Shown here piece by piece: positions 63,941-64,000 of a DNA stretch of 64,000 nt (the stretch's first letter is position 1; the number at the start of each line of letters is the position of its first letter). Source of the DNA: an uncultured Pseudomonadales bacterium (lineage in GTDB: Bacteria; Pseudomonadota; Gammaproteobacteria; Pseudomonadales; Azotimanducaceae). Below the pieces are notes generated by a model. That model ran no database searches, had not been told where the DNA came from, and was given only the letters and a program-made list of their open reading frames with translations. The stretch lies in the NCBI GenBank assembly GCA_951813295.1, contig CATOTI010000002.1, positions 1,798,001 through 1,862,000 on the forward strand, read 5' to 3'. The position numbers and the translations under genes are program-made.

Positions 63941-64000
63941 TTACTGCTGGTAGTGTGCCGCGACTGCGGGGTGCACGAACTCGTTGATGTCGCCGCCGAG
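63941..64000 (-). CDS. coaD: Pantetheine-phosphate adenylyltransferase CoaD, C-terminal end only
   Basis: The last 19 codons on the minus strand read LGGDINEFVHPAVAAHYQQ and a stop, matching the usual C-terminus of CoaD (LGGDVSxFVxPAV). CoaD joins phosphopantetheine and ATP to dephospho-CoA. mutM-coaD convergence is common in Gammaproteobacteria. The gene runs off the right edge of the window, so nothing more can be seen. Confidence 0.75.
   Translation of the reverse strand, partial: LGGDINEFVHPAVAAHYQQ

Overview
The window is the replication-origin neighbourhood of a gammaproteobacterial chromosome, GC-rich (roughly 60%). The lineage is inferred from gene order: dprA-tsaC-aroE; def-fmt-rsmB-trkA-trkH; gyrB-recF-dnaN-dnaA | oriC | rpmH-rnpA-yidD-yidC-mnmE-mnmG-rsmG-parA-parB-atpIBEFHAGDC; glmU-glmS; gmk-rpoZ-spoT-ridA-recG; yicC/rph-pyrE-slmA-argB-algC-coaBC-radC-rpmB-rpmG-mutM. 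SlmA, AlgC, the SpoT/RpoZ arrangement and ubiquinone synthesis (ubiA) all fit Gammaproteobacteria. I cannot name a genus. I see no tRNA, rRNA, insertion sequence, phage or CRISPR array.

Layout. 1-6.1 kb (minus): ergothioneine synthase egtB, three cytochrome-oxidase assembly genes (sco, ctaA, surf1), then aroE, tsaC and dprA. 6.2-13.8 kb: peptide deformylase to potassium uptake (plus), tag (minus), gmhB and plsC (plus). 13.8-19.7 kb (minus): gyrB, recF, dnaN, dnaA. 19.7-20.7 kb: a non-coding gap that is the best oriC candidate. 20.7-36.2 kb (plus): the rpmH cluster, parAB and the ATP synthase operon. 36.2-40.7 kb: galU, glmU and glmS, the nucleotide-sugar supply for peptidoglycan and envelope. 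40.8-49.6 kb: uvrD, a TRAP transporter split around a crotonase gene and a tandem-repeat array, ubiA, rubredoxin and a dicarboxylate carrier. 49.6-64 kb: recG to gmk (minus), rph-pyrE (plus), slmA to coaBC (minus), radC, rpmB-rpmG-mutM (plus) and the tail of coaD at the edge.

The genes are almost all core housekeeping and tightly packed. Start/stop overlaps of the ATGA, GTGA and TGATG type are common, and convergent gene ends overlap by up to 27 bases. Genes near oriC point away from it on both sides, as expected for co-directional replication and transcription. Two ParB-binding parS palindromes lie inside recF, about 11 kb from parAB, which completes a chromosome-segregation module.

The unusual parts are small. 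(1) Several genes lack a standard start codon where conservation demands one: mutM (CTG), rpoZ (ATC, with a good Shine-Dalgarno), and less certainly mnmE (CTG) and galU (ATC). (2) Between dctP and the crotonase gene there are three ~115-bp tandem repeats, each with hairpins and a copy of the downstream gene's ribosome-binding site and first codons, giving a chain of overlapping mini-ORFs. (3) A decayed second copy of the glmU 3' end lies between glmU and glmS. (4) The oriC candidate has no consensus DnaA box that I can find by eye, but has two nested hairpins, phased TGTG motifs and a strongly pyrimidine-biased strand. I found no wholly new multi-gene system; these four are the points most worth checking.
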